This document shows positions 1 through 8,524 of a DNA stretch of 64,000 nucleotides, piece after piece. The position numbers and the translations under genes were made by a program. Source of the stretch: Rhodococcus rhodnii (lineage in GTDB: Bacteria > Actinomycetota > Actinomycetes > Mycobacteriales > Pseudonocardiaceae); the NCBI GenBank assembly GCA_000720375.1, contig JOAA01000012.1, positions 124,001 to 188,000 of the forward strand, read 5' to 3'. The notes under the pieces are model-generated. The model saw only the letters and a program-made list of their open reading frames with translations. It was not told the DNA's origin and ran no database searches. Every line of letters begins with the position of its first letter. Positions within the stretch are counted from its first letter, which is position 1.

Positions 1-1153
1 TCGTCGCATCGGCCGGGACGAGACTGGTTGTGGCGCTGTCCCAACGGATGCCGGGGGAGTCGTGCGGATACGCGGCGCCACCCGCGGCACGCAGACCGAT
101 GCGGTTGAAGGACTGCTGCTGCGGGGTTTCCTTCAGGAAGTCACGGAACTTCAGCGCCGCGCGGACCTGCGACTGGTCGCCGGACAACGCGACGAACGGG
201 AAATCCGCGGCTGGGCTCGGTCCACGTGCCGCGACCTCGTACAATGGTTTTCCGGCAGCGGGTTTGCCGTCCAGGCCGAGGTTACGGCGGTACAAGTCGA
301 CCTCGATGACGGGAACCGCGCTGAACGGCGCACCCGCGACCTTGCCGGCCTTGCCCAGTTCGATCAGCGCGTCGATGGTCGTTCGTGGCACGTTGGCCGG
401 GCGCGCGGCCGCCAGCTGCGCCAGGTTTTCTTGCACCGCAGGCAAAGTGAGGGTTTCGACGGTCACCGGCCCGGCCCGTTGCGGGCTGACGCCGGCGATG
501 GCGCACTGCAGCGCGAGAACGCTCGCGGTGTTGGCCGCCGGATCCGGCATGGCCACGGTGAACTTGCCCCATTCTGGCTTGCCGTAGCGCGCCCAGCCGT
601 CAGGCGTGTTGGTCAGCGCGGCCAGGTCGCCGAAGGTGAAGGAGTCGTGGCCTTCGAGCGGTTTGACGGCCTCGTACGGCAGCGCCAGCACAACCGGACT
701 TGTCGCCACCGACTCGGTGTTCGAGCCGATGGCCGAGCCGTCGGCCGCGGACAGCCGGTTGACCCAGTACGACGATTCCGGCAGCCACGCCTGCGGCTTG
801 CCGCCCATCGCCGGTTCATTCCAGTCGTTGGACAGTCCTGCGAAGACCTGGCTGGGATCCTGCGCGGCGACCTCGACCCGGACGCAATGATCGGCGACGA
901 CGGTCTTTTCGACGTTCCAGCGCTTGGCCGCTTCCTCGACTGCCGGGGCGGCACTCGGCGTCACCGCGACCCGCAGCACCGAGTCGCCTTCCGGACAGGA
1001 CTTGGACTCGATGGCGGCCCGCTGCTCGATTCGGTCGTTGACCCACGTCCAGCCGAGCCACGAGAGTGCGAGCAGAGCGACCATGCCGAGGACGACGACG
1101 GGCCACTTGGCAACGCCGCGCCGCACGTTCTCCAGCGTGCGGTGTCGACCCAT
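1..1153 (-). CDS. Extracellular substrate-binding protein, C-terminus cut by window edge
   Basis: The reading frame is open from an ATG at 1153 to the left edge, giving 384 residues with no stop, so the C-terminus lies outside the window. A GGAG-type ribosome site lies just upstream. The N-terminus has a short basic stretch and one hydrophobic segment (about residues 15-36, ending near SWLGWTWV), which fits a membrane anchor or uncleaved signal. The rest resembles periplasmic-type ABC binding domains, with a segment near SVLRVAVTPSAAPAVEEAAK after the anchor and conserved blocks such as ATSPVVLALPYE. Actinobacterial proteins with this arrangement often continue into a C-terminal von Willebrand A domain; that part cannot be seen here. 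Ligand unknown. The family call is by overall pattern, not by a diagnostic motif. Confidence 0.75.
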   Translation of the reverse strand, partial: MGRHRTLENVRRGVAKWPVVVLGMVALLALSWLGWTWVNDRIEQRAAIESKSCPEGDSVLRVAVTPSAAPAVEEAAKRWNVEKTVVADHCVRVEVAAQDPSQVFAGLSNDWNEPAMGGKPQAWLPESSYWVNRLSAADGSAIGSNTESVATSPVVLALPYEAVKPLEGHDSFTFGDLAALTNTPDGWARYGKPEWGKFTVAMPDPAANTASVLALQCAIAGVSPQRAGPVTVETLTLPAVQENLAQLAAARPANVPRTTIDALIELGKAGKVAGAPFSAVPVIEVDLYRRNLGLDGKPAAGKPLYEVAARGPSPAADFPFVALSGDQSQVRAALKFRDFLKETPQQQSFNRIGLRAAGGAAYPHDSPGIRWDSATTSLVPADAT

Positions 1154-1278
1154 GCACACTCCGCCTTCGTGTCTGTCCGTAACCGGCAGGCCCTAGTCAA
1201 GCGAAAATAACGCTAACAGCCGACGGCGGTGGGTCAAGTTTGCTCACTCTGCGCACACGTTACGTAACTGAAATTGAC

Positions 1279-2157
1279 CTAATCGTTATCTTCCGGATCA
1301 AGCAGCTGTGTACACAGCGCGATCAACTGGGCGCGCAGCGGAGTCGCCCGGGAAGCGAACTCGGCCTGCAGGCGGGCGTAGGTCGCCCGACCGGCGGGCG
1401 TCTCGATCGGCACGGGGGAGTAGCCGAGTTCGCGAAGGTCGTACGGACTCGCGCGCATATCGAGTTCTCGCACGTCAGAGGCCAGTTCGAAGCAGTCGGC
1501 GACCAGTTCGGACGGCGTGAACGGGGCCAGTTTGTACGACCACTTGAACAAATCCATGTTCGCGTGCAGGCAGCCCGGCTGCTCCATGGCGATCTGAGTC
1601 GCCCGGGTCGGCTGGAGCGTGTTGAGCGGCCGGGCCTCGGGCGTGAAGAACCGGAACGCGTCGAAGTGGCCGCACTTGATCGGCAGCGACTCGACGACGG
1701 TGTCGGTCCCGGCCGGGCCGAGGCGCAGCGGCCATGACTCGTGCCGGATCTCCGACGTGCGGTACACCATCGCCCATTCATGCAGGCCAAAGCAGCCCAA
1801 CCGGGGCTGGCGCGACTGCGTCGCCGCGAGCAGCGACCGGACGAACGACACCGACTCGCGGCGCTGTGCGGTCAGCAGGTCCCGCGACAGCATCACGCCC
1901 TGCGGCGTCTGGACGTACCCGGTCCACGACAGGAACTCGCTGGCATCTCCGGCCAGCGCGACGTCCGGGCCGGGGTGCCAGCGCAGCAGCCGGGCCGGCC
2001 GGTAGGAGTAGTAGCTGAACAGGAAGTCCAGCACCGGGTGCTTCTGGCCCAGCGCCTTGCGCTCCTGGTGCGGGTCGACCCATTTGCGCATGCGCGAGAC
2101 ATACGCCTCCTGCCGGGCGCGCCACTCCTGCTCGGCCAACACAATCACAGGGGCCAT
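1279..2157 (-). CDS. 3-methyladenine DNA glycosylase-like protein
   Basis: The 292-residue protein has a block near residues 25-60 (KHPVLDFLFSYYSYRPARLL, then RWHPG) that I recognise from actinobacterial proteins routinely annotated as 3-methyladenine DNA glycosylase. The family name implies excision of alkylated bases, but I see no helix-hairpin-helix/Asp signature that would prove glycosylase activity, so the biochemical role is taken from family naming. The protein is soluble and has no signal peptide. Its ATG shares one base with the TAA stop of the upstream CNNM gene, so it is the last gene of a coupled three-gene minus-strand operon (4537 to 1279). Confidence 0.7.
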   Translation of the reverse strand: MAPVIVLAEQEWRARQEAYVSRMRKWVDPHQERKALGQKHPVLDFLFSYYSYRPARLLRWHPGPDVALAGDASEFLSWTGYVQTPQGVMLSRDLLTAQRRESVSFVRSLLAATQSRQPRLGCFGLHEWAMVYRTSEIRHESWPLRLGPAGTDTVVESLPIKCGHFDAFRFFTPEARPLNTLQPTRATQIAMEQPGCLHANMDLFKWSYKLAPFTPSELVADCFELASDVRELDMRASPYDLRELGYSPVPIETPAGRATYARLQAEFASRATPLRAQLIALCTQLLDPEDND

Positions 2158-3197
2158 TATTCGCCGATGTGCGTGCTGTCCCGAACAGTGCCGACGTACT
2201 CCTCGACCAGGTCTTCCAGCGCCACCACGCCCAGCACTCTGCCGTCAGGCGCCACGGCCTTGGCCAGGTGGCTCTGCACCCGCCGCAAAGCAGCCAGCGC
2301 CTCGTCGAGGCGGGCGTCCGCGGGGAGCTGCGGCAAACCGCGCACCCGCGCCCACGGCAGCGGTGCGTCGGCGTCGCCTGCGAGGTCCAGGACGTCCTTG
2401 ACGTGCACGAACCCGTTCAACCGGCCGTCGGAGAGCCGGACCGGGAAACGGGAGAAGCCTGTTGCCGCGACCGCCGCCTCGATGTCGCCGATCGTCGGCG
2501 GGTACGGCACCGTCGTGACCTGGTCCAACGGCACGAGCACGTCCGCCACGGTCCGTTCGGCTGACGACAGGGTCTGCGTCAGCCTGCGGTGCTCGAGGTC
2601 GTCGAGCAGGCCTTCCCGCCGCGAGTCGGCGATCAGGCTGGCCAGCTCTTCCGGCGTGTACGACGTCTCCAGCTCGTCCTTCGGCTCCACCTTCAGCAGC
2701 CGCAGGATGCCGTTGGCCATCCAGTTCAGCAGGCTGATCACCGGCCGGACCAGCCGCACCCACGCGACCAGGAACGGCGTCAGCCACACCGCGGTCCGCT
2801 CCGGCGCGGCGATCGCGATGTTCTTGGTGACCATCTCGCCGAGCAGCACGTGCAGCACGGACACGATCAGCAGCGCGATCGCGAACGCGATGCCGTGCAT
2901 CACCGCCGGGTGCACACCGAGCGGTTCGAGGACCATCTCCAGGTAGTGCGCCACGGCCGGTTCACCCAGCGCACCAAGAGCGATCGTGCACAGGGTGATG
3001 CCGAACTGGGCACCGGCCATCATCAACGACGTCTTCTCGGCGGCACGCATGACGGTCCGCGCGCGGTCGACGCCACGTTCGGCCATCGCCTCAAGGCGGT
3101 CACGGCGTGCGCTGACCAGCGCGAACTCCGCGCCGACGAAGAACGCGTTCAGTCCGAGCAGCAGCAGCGACACCAGGATCGCGGGCACACCGGTCAT
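2157..3197 (-). CDS. CNNM/CBS-domain (hemolysin family, CorC-like) membrane protein
   Basis: This 346-residue protein has an N-terminal CNNM transmembrane domain (residues 1 to about 180, starting with a hydrophobic helix ending in LNAFFVGAEFALVSARR) followed by a CBS pair (about 210-335, with FSRFPVRL and VVALEDLVEEYVGT). It belongs to the family of Mg2+/Co2+ transport or efflux-associated proteins; transport by this protein is inferred. The C-terminal CorC_HlyC domain of longer members is absent or very short. The ATG overlaps the stop of the upstream paralogue by 4 nt (ATGA), so the two are translationally coupled and probably act together in the membrane. Confidence 0.88.
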   Translation of the reverse strand: MTGVPAILVSLLLLGLNAFFVGAEFALVSARRDRLEAMAERGVDRARTVMRAAEKTSLMMAGAQFGITLCTIALGALGEPAVAHYLEMVLEPLGVHPAVMHGIAFAIALLIVSVLHVLLGEMVTKNIAIAAPERTAVWLTPFLVAWVRLVRPVISLLNWMANGILRLLKVEPKDELETSYTPEELASLIADSRREGLLDDLEHRRLTQTLSSAERTVADVLVPLDQVTTVPYPPTIGDIEAAVAATGFSRFPVRLSDGRLNGFVHVKDVLDLAGDADAPLPWARVRGLPQLPADARLDEALAALRRVQSHLAKAVAPDGRVLGVVALEDLVEEYVGTVRDSTHIGE

Positions 3198-4537
3198 CGC
3201 GCACCTGCCTCAGCAGGGGTTTCCTGGTCAGCCATGCGGGTCACGCGCAGCTCGGCGACCCTATGCCGGTCCATCCGCATCACGGTGATCCGCCAGCCGT
3301 CCACGATCACCTCGTCGTTGACCTCGGGGATCCGGCCGAGCCGGGAAAGCACCAGGCCAGCCAGGGTCTCGTACTCGCCCTGCGGCATCCGGAACCCGGT
3401 CGCCTCGGCCAGTTCGTCGTCCCGCAGCAGCCCGGAGACCATCCAGCTGTCCCTGCCGAGCGGCCGGACCGGGCTGACCTCGCCACGGTCGTGCTCGTCG
3501 CGGACGTCGCCGACGATCTCCTCGATCAGGTCTTCCAGGGTCACGATGCCCGCGGTGCCGCCGTACTCGTCGACGACGATCGCCAGCTGCAATCCGGAGC
3601 CGCGCAGGCGGTCCAGCAGCGTGTCGCCGTCCAGGCTTTCCGGCACGGTCGGGACCGCGCTGGCGAGCTTGGCCATCTCGGTCGTGGCGCGCTGGTCCTG
3701 CGGTACGCCGAAGACCTGCTTGACGTGCACGACGCCGACCACCTCATCGAGGTCGCCCTTGTGCACGGGGAAGCGGGAGAAGCCAGTGGCCCTGGCGAGT
3801 TCGATCAGGTCAGGCACGGTCGCGTCACATCGCAGCGCGGCAACGCGGACCCGTGGCGTCATCAGCTCGTCGGCCGTGCGGTCACCGAACCTCAGCGAGC
3901 GGTCCAGCAGCTTGGCCGTGCCCTGGTCGAGCGTGCCGTGCTCGGCGCTCGAGCGCACGAGCGAGCCGAGTTCCTGCGGGGAGCGCGCCGAGGCGAGCTC
4001 GTCGGCCGGTTCCACGCCGAGCCTGCGGACCAGCCAGTTGGCCGACCGGTTCAGGCCGTTGATCAGCCAGCTCAGCGCCCTGGCGAAGCCCATCTGGAAG
4101 CCGGCGACCATCCGCGCGGTCTCCAGCGGCTTCGAGATGGCCACGTTCTTCGGCACGAGCTCGCCGAACAGCATCGAGATGAAGTTGGCCAGCAGCAGCG
4201 CGATCGCCAGGGCGAAACCGTGCGCCGCGCCCTCGGGCAGACCCAGGACGCGCATCAGCGGCACAAGCCATTCGGCGATGATCGGTTCGGCCAGATAACC
4301 AGTGGTCAGCGTGGTGATCGTGATTCCGACCTGCGCGCCGGACAGCTGGAACGACAGCGTGCGATGGGCTTTGGCGACGTTCTGGGCCTTCTTGTCCCTC
4401 TTGCGCTGCTCATGGCTGTCGACCTGGCTACGGTCGAGCGCGGTCAGCGAGAACTCGGCCGCGACGAAGACAGCGGTTCCGAGGGTGAGGAGGACGACGG
4501 CGAGAACGCCGAGCACGTCGAGCAATGGTCCGGTCAC
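3194..4537 (-). CDS. CNNM/CBS/CorC_HlyC (hemolysin family) membrane protein
   Basis: The protein has 447 residues from a GTG start preceded by GGAG at a good distance. It has a CNNM transmembrane domain (residues 1 to about 200, with the family signature VAAEFSLTALDRSQ near the N-terminus), two CBS motifs (about 220-340, with FSRFPVHKGD and VVDEYGGTAGIVTLEDLIEE) and a C-terminal CorC_HlyC transporter-associated domain (about 355-435). It is a full-length member of the family linked to divalent-cation homeostasis. It heads the operon that continues into a shorter paralogue, an arrangement common in actinobacteria and suggesting a heteromeric membrane complex (inference). Confidence 0.9.
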   Translation of the reverse strand: MTGPLLDVLGVLAVVLLTLGTAVFVAAEFSLTALDRSQVDSHEQRKRDKKAQNVAKAHRTLSFQLSGAQVGITITTLTTGYLAEPIIAEWLVPLMRVLGLPEGAAHGFALAIALLLANFISMLFGELVPKNVAISKPLETARMVAGFQMGFARALSWLINGLNRSANWLVRRLGVEPADELASARSPQELGSLVRSSAEHGTLDQGTAKLLDRSLRFGDRTADELMTPRVRVAALRCDATVPDLIELARATGFSRFPVHKGDLDEVVGVVHVKQVFGVPQDQRATTEMAKLASAVPTVPESLDGDTLLDRLRGSGLQLAIVVDEYGGTAGIVTLEDLIEEIVGDVRDEHDRGEVSPVRPLGRDSWMVSGLLRDDELAEATGFRMPQGEYETLAGLVLSRLGRIPEVNDEVIVDGWRITVMRMDRHRVAELRVTRMADQETPAEAGAR

Positions 4538-4678
4538 CGTACAACTCCGGTGTCCGGGCGAATATGGCAGCCGGGAGAATCGCCCGGCTGGCTACTGCCA
4601 CCGGGCGACTTGGCGTCGCACACCTTACTGACTCACTCCTTGCAAGGTCCAAAGAAGACCTGTCAATCATACCGAGCC

Positions 4679-5242
4679 TCAGGGGTGGCGACCGACCAAA
4701 CCGAGCAGGCGGGCGGGTGCGCCTGCGTCCGCGGCCACCGGCACCGGCGGCGCGAAGATCCCCGTGCCCTGCCAGCGCCAGACCTGCGGCTGGAAGACCC
4801 GCAGCAGGGTCTGCGCCAGCTCGTCGTGCAGTGGCGAGGTCTCGCCGATGCCTCTGGCCAGGTCCCAGCCGTGCACCGCCAGGTCGAGGGTCATCTGCCA
4901 GCCGAACTCCGCGGCGGGCACGAGCCCGTAGCTGAGATGTACGTCTCGATCAAGAGCACCGGGCCGCAGCCACGCCTCCCGGGCCTCGGTGGATGAAGTG
5001 GTCCACGCGCCGACTGGATCCTCCCCGAGCACGTCGCCGTCGTAGGAGTCGCCGACCTCGTCCAGGTCGGCGCCGCTGAGCAGCTCAGGCACCCAGAGCT
5101 GCTCAGCGACCAAGTGGTTGAGCAGGTCACGCACGTTCCAGCCGGGGTTGGGCGTCGGCCTGGCCCAGTCGGCCGGGCCGATCGCCTTGACCAGCCAGTC
5201 GAACCCGCTCAACGCACTGCCATGAGCGTCCAGCAGTTCCAT
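4679..5242 (-). CDS. TIGR03086-type DinB/mycothiol-dependent-like metal-binding protein
   Basis: I chose the ATG at 5242; the frame extends to a GTG at 5278, but the domain begins directly at MELLDAHGSALSGFDWLVKA. The 187-residue protein shows the features of TIGR03086/maleylpyruvate-isomerase-like proteins: WNVRDLLNHLVAEQ with a metal-ligand-type His near residue 43, and a late DLAVHGWDLARG with a second His. The family folds as a DinB four-helix bundle and many actinobacterial members use or are proposed to use mycothiol. The substrate cannot be told. The gene stands alone, with a repeat-containing gap upstream. Confidence 0.85.
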   Translation of the reverse strand: MELLDAHGSALSGFDWLVKAIGPADWARPTPNPGWNVRDLLNHLVAEQLWVPELLSGADLDEVGDSYDGDVLGEDPVGAWTTSSTEAREAWLRPGALDRDVHLSYGLVPAAEFGWQMTLDLAVHGWDLARGIGETSPLHDELAQTLLRVFQPQVWRWQGTGIFAPPVPVAADAGAPARLLGLVGRHP

Positions 5243-5673
5243 ACGATCAAGTGGACCACTGGACGCCCGTCCTTGCACTCAGAGACACCAGCCGTAGCCG
5301 TCCACAATCGCCTGCATACCGGCTGTAGCCGATACGGTCAGTGACACCAGCTCCTCCCGTGACGTTACTGAGCGTGAAACCGACGCCCCAGCGCGCCCAC
5401 CCCGCGTGTCCACCACTGCAGCACCCCGAAACGCACTTTCCAGCACCCCGAGTTGGCCTTTCCAGCACCCCGAGTTGGCGTTTTCAGTAGGGGATGGGGA
5501 ATTTCATGGTGCTGAAACGGTGGACACGGCGTGCCGGAATGGTGGACACGCGGGGTTGGGGTCGGACGCTGGGCGGGGCCTTCGCAGCCGTCGCCGCGCC
5601 GACATCTGGACGGGGTGATGACGGTGTGCAAGAATCTCATAAACTAAGATAATCAGTCTTTGAGGGGTTGGCG
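5243..5673. other. Gene-free gap between divergent genes
   Basis: This 431-bp stretch separates the start of the TIGR03086 gene (minus) from the DUF1707 gene (plus). I see no coding sequence: ORFs here lack family resemblance and are disrupted by the repeat at 5406-5549. The last 60 bases are AT-richer, and TAAGAT at 5645-5650 could be a -10 box for the DUF1707 gene, though no convincing -35 box is present. Confidence 0.6.
5406..5549. repeat. Modular intergenic repeat, copy 1
   Basis: The element opens with GTGTCCACCACT (5406-5417) and ends with two GGTGGACAC words (5519-5527 and 5541-5549) separated by 13 nt. Inside are near-tandem units built on TTCCAGCACCCCGAGTTGGC and the word ATTTCATGGTGCT. 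A second element with the same opening, the same two closing words at the same 13-nt spacing, and the same ATTTCATGGTGCT word lies at 57162-57295. Confidence 0.85.
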
Positions 5674-6207
5674 ATGTCCGGGGACTTGATGATTCGGCTG
5701 TCGGATGAGGAACGGTTCGAGGCGGTTCGGGTGCTGGATGCCGCGGTCGCCGACGGACGGATCACCTGGGATGAACACGCTGAGCGGACCGACCTGGTGT
5801 GGGCGGCCAAGACCAAGGGGGACCTGGTGCCGCAGCTGGCCGACCTCGGCCCGGTGGCTGCTCAGGCCGAGCCGGCGCAGCGGGTGGTCGCGACGATCAG
5901 CAAGGTGATCCGAACGCCCGAAGCGACCAGGGAGGTCAAGGCGCGGGCGACTTTCGGGGCCGTCGTGCTGAATCTGACCGGCATGCGGCCGGGTGAGCAC
6001 ACGCGGGTCATCGCCGACTCGTTCTGCGGCAAGGTTGCGGTGTTCGTTCCGGAGAACGCCGTCGTGATCGATGAAGGTACCGCTGTCATGGGCAAACGCA
6101 GCATCTTCGGTATCGCGGAAGGCCAGGGCGGACCGGTTGTCCGGATCAGCGGCCGGGTGACCATGGGGAACATCAAGGTGTTCCGAGGCGAAGCCCGCCA
6201 CTGGTGA
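5674..6207 (+). CDS. DUF1707 and LiaF-C-like domain protein
   Basis: The ATG at 5674 follows GAGGGG; a TTG two codons earlier is possible. The 177-residue protein has an N-terminal DUF1707 domain (about residues 1-55), starting MIRLSDEERFEAVRVLDAAV and containing the family's GRITWDEHAERTD block. The C-terminal half (about 85-177) is beta-rich, with glycine-punctuated strands resembling the LiaF C-terminal/DUF2154 domain, ending MGNIKVFRGEARHW. No membrane segment is seen. Family members are frequent in actinobacteria; function unknown, possibly envelope-stress sensing by analogy with LiaF (inference). Confidence 0.85.
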   Translation: MSGDLMIRLSDEERFEAVRVLDAAVADGRITWDEHAERTDLVWAAKTKGDLVPQLADLGPVAAQAEPAQRVVATISKVIRTPEATREVKARATFGAVVLNLTGMRPGEHTRVIADSFCGKVAVFVPENAVVIDEGTAVMGKRSIFGIAEGQGGPVVRISGRVTMGNIKVFRGEARHW

Positions 6208-6230
6208 TTACGTGGGACATAATGGCTTTT

Positions 6231-6271
6231 TGTCACATGGGCGCGGTACGTTGCTACCAGCCCGTGTGACA
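6231..6271. promoter_or_regulatory. Inverted repeat in leader of molybdopterin oxidoreductase gene
   Basis: TGTCACATGGGC (6231-6242) is mirrored by GCCCGTGTGACA (6260-6271), with one mismatch in 12 bp and a 17-nt spacer. The right arm abuts the AAGGAG ribosome site (6271-6276). It could be an operator dyad or an RNA hairpin next to the ribosome site. Confidence 0.55.
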
Positions 6272-6282
6272 AGGAGTTGTGC

Positions 6283-8508
6283 ATGTCCACCACTGTGCCG
6301 ACCACCACGCACTTCCGTACCTGCCCACTGTGCGAGGCCACGTGCGGCCTGAAGATCACCATGGCGGGCGACCGCGTCATCGACGTCCGCGGCGACAAGG
6401 ACGACGTGTTCAGCCTCGGCTTCATCTGCCCGAAGGGCGCCAAGCTCGGTGATCTCGACATGGACCCGGACCGGCTGCACAAGCCGTTGGTCAAGCGCGA
6501 CGGCCAGTTCGTCGAGGTCGAGTGGGACGAGGCCTTCGCCGAGGTCGAACGCGGCCTGAAGGCGGTACGGGAAAAGCACGGCAACGAAGCGGTCGCGTTG
6601 TACATGGGCAACCCGAGCGTCCACACGATGGCAGGCCCGGTCTACAACGGGGTGTTCGCCAAGAGCCTCGGCACGCGCAACATCTACACCGCGAGCACGA
6701 GCGACCAGATGCCCAAGCACGTGTCCAGCGGATACCTCTTCGGCGACCCGTACTCGATCCCGGTCCCGGACATCGACCGGACCGACTACCTGCTCATGCT
6801 GGGCGCGAACCCCTTGGAATCCAACGGAAGCCTGTGCACCGCGCCCGATTTCCCCGGCAGGCTCAAGAAGCTCAGGGCCCGTGGCGGGAAGTTCGTGGTG
6901 GTCGACCCGCGCCGGACCCGGACCGCCGACCTGGCCGACCAGCACCTGTTCATCCGGCCCGGCGCGGACGCGGTGTTCCTGTTCGCCCTGGTGCACACCC
7001 TGTTCGACGAGAACCTGGCGGTCGAGGTGCCGCAGATCGTCGACGGTGTCGAAGAACTGCGCGTACTGGCGTCGAAGTTCTCGCCGGAAACGGTCGCGGG
7101 TGCGTGTGGCATCGACGCGCCGGCGATCAGGCAGGTCGCCAGGGAGCTCGCGGCCGCGCCGACGGCCGTGGTGTACGGGCGCATCGGCACGACGACAGCC
7201 GAGTTCGGCACGATCTCCAGCTGGTTGGTGGACGCACTGAACGTGCTCACCGGCAACCTGGACACGCCTGGCGGCGCGATGTTCCCGGCCTCGGCGGCAC
7301 GCGCGACCTACGTGAAGCGCAAGCCGTTCCGCACCGGCCGCTGGCACAGCCGCGTGCGCGGATTCCCCGAGGCCATCGGCGAACTGCCGACCGCGACCCT
7401 GGCCGACGAGATCGAAACACCCGGCGAGGGCCAGGTCCGCGCGCTGTTCACGGTCTGCGGCAACCCGGCGTCGTCCGCGCCGAACGCGCCGAGGCTCGCG
7501 GCAGCGTTGGCAGAGCTTGAATTCATGGTGAGTGTGGACCCGTACGTGAACGAGACAACGCGGCACGCGACCGTGATCCTGCCGCCGCCACGGGTGACGC
7601 AGTCGCCACATTTCGACTTCGGCTTCACGCAGTTCGGCGTACGCAACTTCGCCAACTACTCGCCGCCCGCGTTGCCGTTGCCCGAAGGACGGCCGGGCGA
7701 AGCCGAGATCATGGCCAGGCTGGTGATGATCGCCGCTGGTCAAAGCGCGTCGGCCGATCTGCGTGGCCTCGAGGAGATGATGCTCGGCGGGTTGCTGGGT
7801 AAGGCCGTGCAGATCGAAGGATCCCCGGTGCACGGCCGCGATCCGCAGGAGCTGCGGTCGATGATCGACGGCGACGCACCGCTGGAACGGTTCCTCGACC
7901 TTTCCCTCCGGCTCGGCCCGTACGGCGAAGGCTTCGGCGCGAACCCGTCCGGCCTGCGCTTGTCGACCTTGCTGGCCAACCCGCACGGCATCGACCTCGG
8001 TCCGTTGCAGCCGAGGCTGGCCGAGATTCTGTCCACTGCGGACGGAAAGGTGCACCTGTGCCCGTCCGAGCTGGCGACTGACGTGCCCAGGTTGCTTGCG
8101 TGGCTGGAGGAACGGCCGCGCGGCATGGTCCTCATCGGACGCAGGCACCTGCGGTCCAACAACAGCTGGATGCACAACGTGCCCGCACTGGTGACCGGAT
8201 CGAACACGTGCACACTGCAGATGAACCCGCAGGACGCCGAGAAGCTCGCGGTCACCACCGGTCAGCGGGTACTGGTGATGTCGCGGACCGGGACGGTCGA
8301 GGTCCCGGTCGAACCGACCGACAAGATCATGCCGGGCGTGGTCAGCCTGCCGCACGGCTGGGGCCACGACACGCCGGGCGTGCGGCTGTCGGTCGCCCGG
8401 AACACCAATGGTGTCAACGTGAACACCGTGACGGACGAGTCCATTCTGGATGTCCTGTCCGGAACGGCGGTCTTCAACGGCGTGCCCGTGGAGGTGAAAG
8501 GGGTTTGA
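6283..8508 (+). CDS. Molybdopterin-dependent oxidoreductase (formate dehydrogenase/DMSO reductase superfamily)
   Basis: The ATG at 6283 lies 6 nt after AAGGAG. The 741-residue protein starts with a [4Fe-4S] motif: Cys14, Cys17, Cys21 and Cys49 (CxxCxxxC-x27-C, then PKG). A molybdopterin oxidoreductase domain follows (about residues 50-480), and a C-terminal molydopterin dinucleotide-binding domain (about 615-740) contains RHLRSNNSWMHN and LPHGWGHD. There is no twin-arginine signal, so it is cytoplasmic. Unlike respiratory complexes, no iron-sulfur or membrane subunit gene flanks it, so the electron partner is unknown. Proteins of this size in actinobacteria are often labelled formate dehydrogenase, but the substrate is not shown by the sequence. 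Confidence 0.9.
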   Translation: MSTTVPTTTHFRTCPLCEATCGLKITMAGDRVIDVRGDKDDVFSLGFICPKGAKLGDLDMDPDRLHKPLVKRDGQFVEVEWDEAFAEVERGLKAVREKHGNEAVALYMGNPSVHTMAGPVYNGVFAKSLGTRNIYTASTSDQMPKHVSSGYLFGDPYSIPVPDIDRTDYLLMLGANPLESNGSLCTAPDFPGRLKKLRARGGKFVVVDPRRTRTADLADQHLFIRPGADAVFLFALVHTLFDENLAVEVPQIVDGVEELRVLASKFSPETVAGACGIDAPAIRQVARELAAAPTAVVYGRIGTTTAEFGTISSWLVDALNVLTGNLDTPGGAMFPASAARATYVKRKPFRTGRWHSRVRGFPEAIGELPTATLADEIETPGEGQVRALFTVCGNPASSAPNAPRLAAALAELEFMVSVDPYVNETTRHATVILPPPRVTQSPHFDFGFTQFGVRNFANYSPPALPLPEGRPGEAEIMARLVMIAAGQSASADLRGLEEMMLGGLLGKAVQIEGSPVHGRDPQELRSMIDGDAPLERFLDLSLRLGPYGEGFGANPSGLRLSTLLANPHGIDLGPLQPRLAEILSTADGKVHLCPSELATDVPRLLAWLEERPRGMVLIGRRHLRSNNSWMHNVPALVTGSNTCTLQMNPQDAEKLAVTTGQRVLVMSRTGTVEVPVEPTDKIMPGVVSLPHGWGHDTPGVRLSVARNTNGVNVNTVTDESILDVLSGTAVFNGVPVEVKGV

Positions 8509-8524
8509 TGTCCTTGGTTGCTCC

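Noticed and set aside
62..1210. Long plus-strand ORF of 382 codons opposite the binding-protein gene
   Set aside because: Arg/Gly-rich translation without any domain; it is the antisense shadow of a well-supported membrane-anchored binding protein on the minus strand.
4638..4666. CCTTGCAAGG palindrome and TTGACA upstream of the CNNM operon
   Set aside because: The -35-like box has no acceptable -10 at 17-18 nt and the palindrome is only 10 bp; not enough to call a promoter.
2589..4996. Two long plus-strand ORFs (569 and 577 codons) opposite the CNNM genes
   Set aside because: Low-complexity Arg/Gln/Pro or Ser/Arg translations; the minus strand carries clear CNNM and CBS motifs with ATGA-coupled starts.
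5653..6201. 182-codon minus-strand ORF opposite the DUF1707 gene
   Set aside because: DUF1707 motifs are clear on the plus strand; the antisense product has none.
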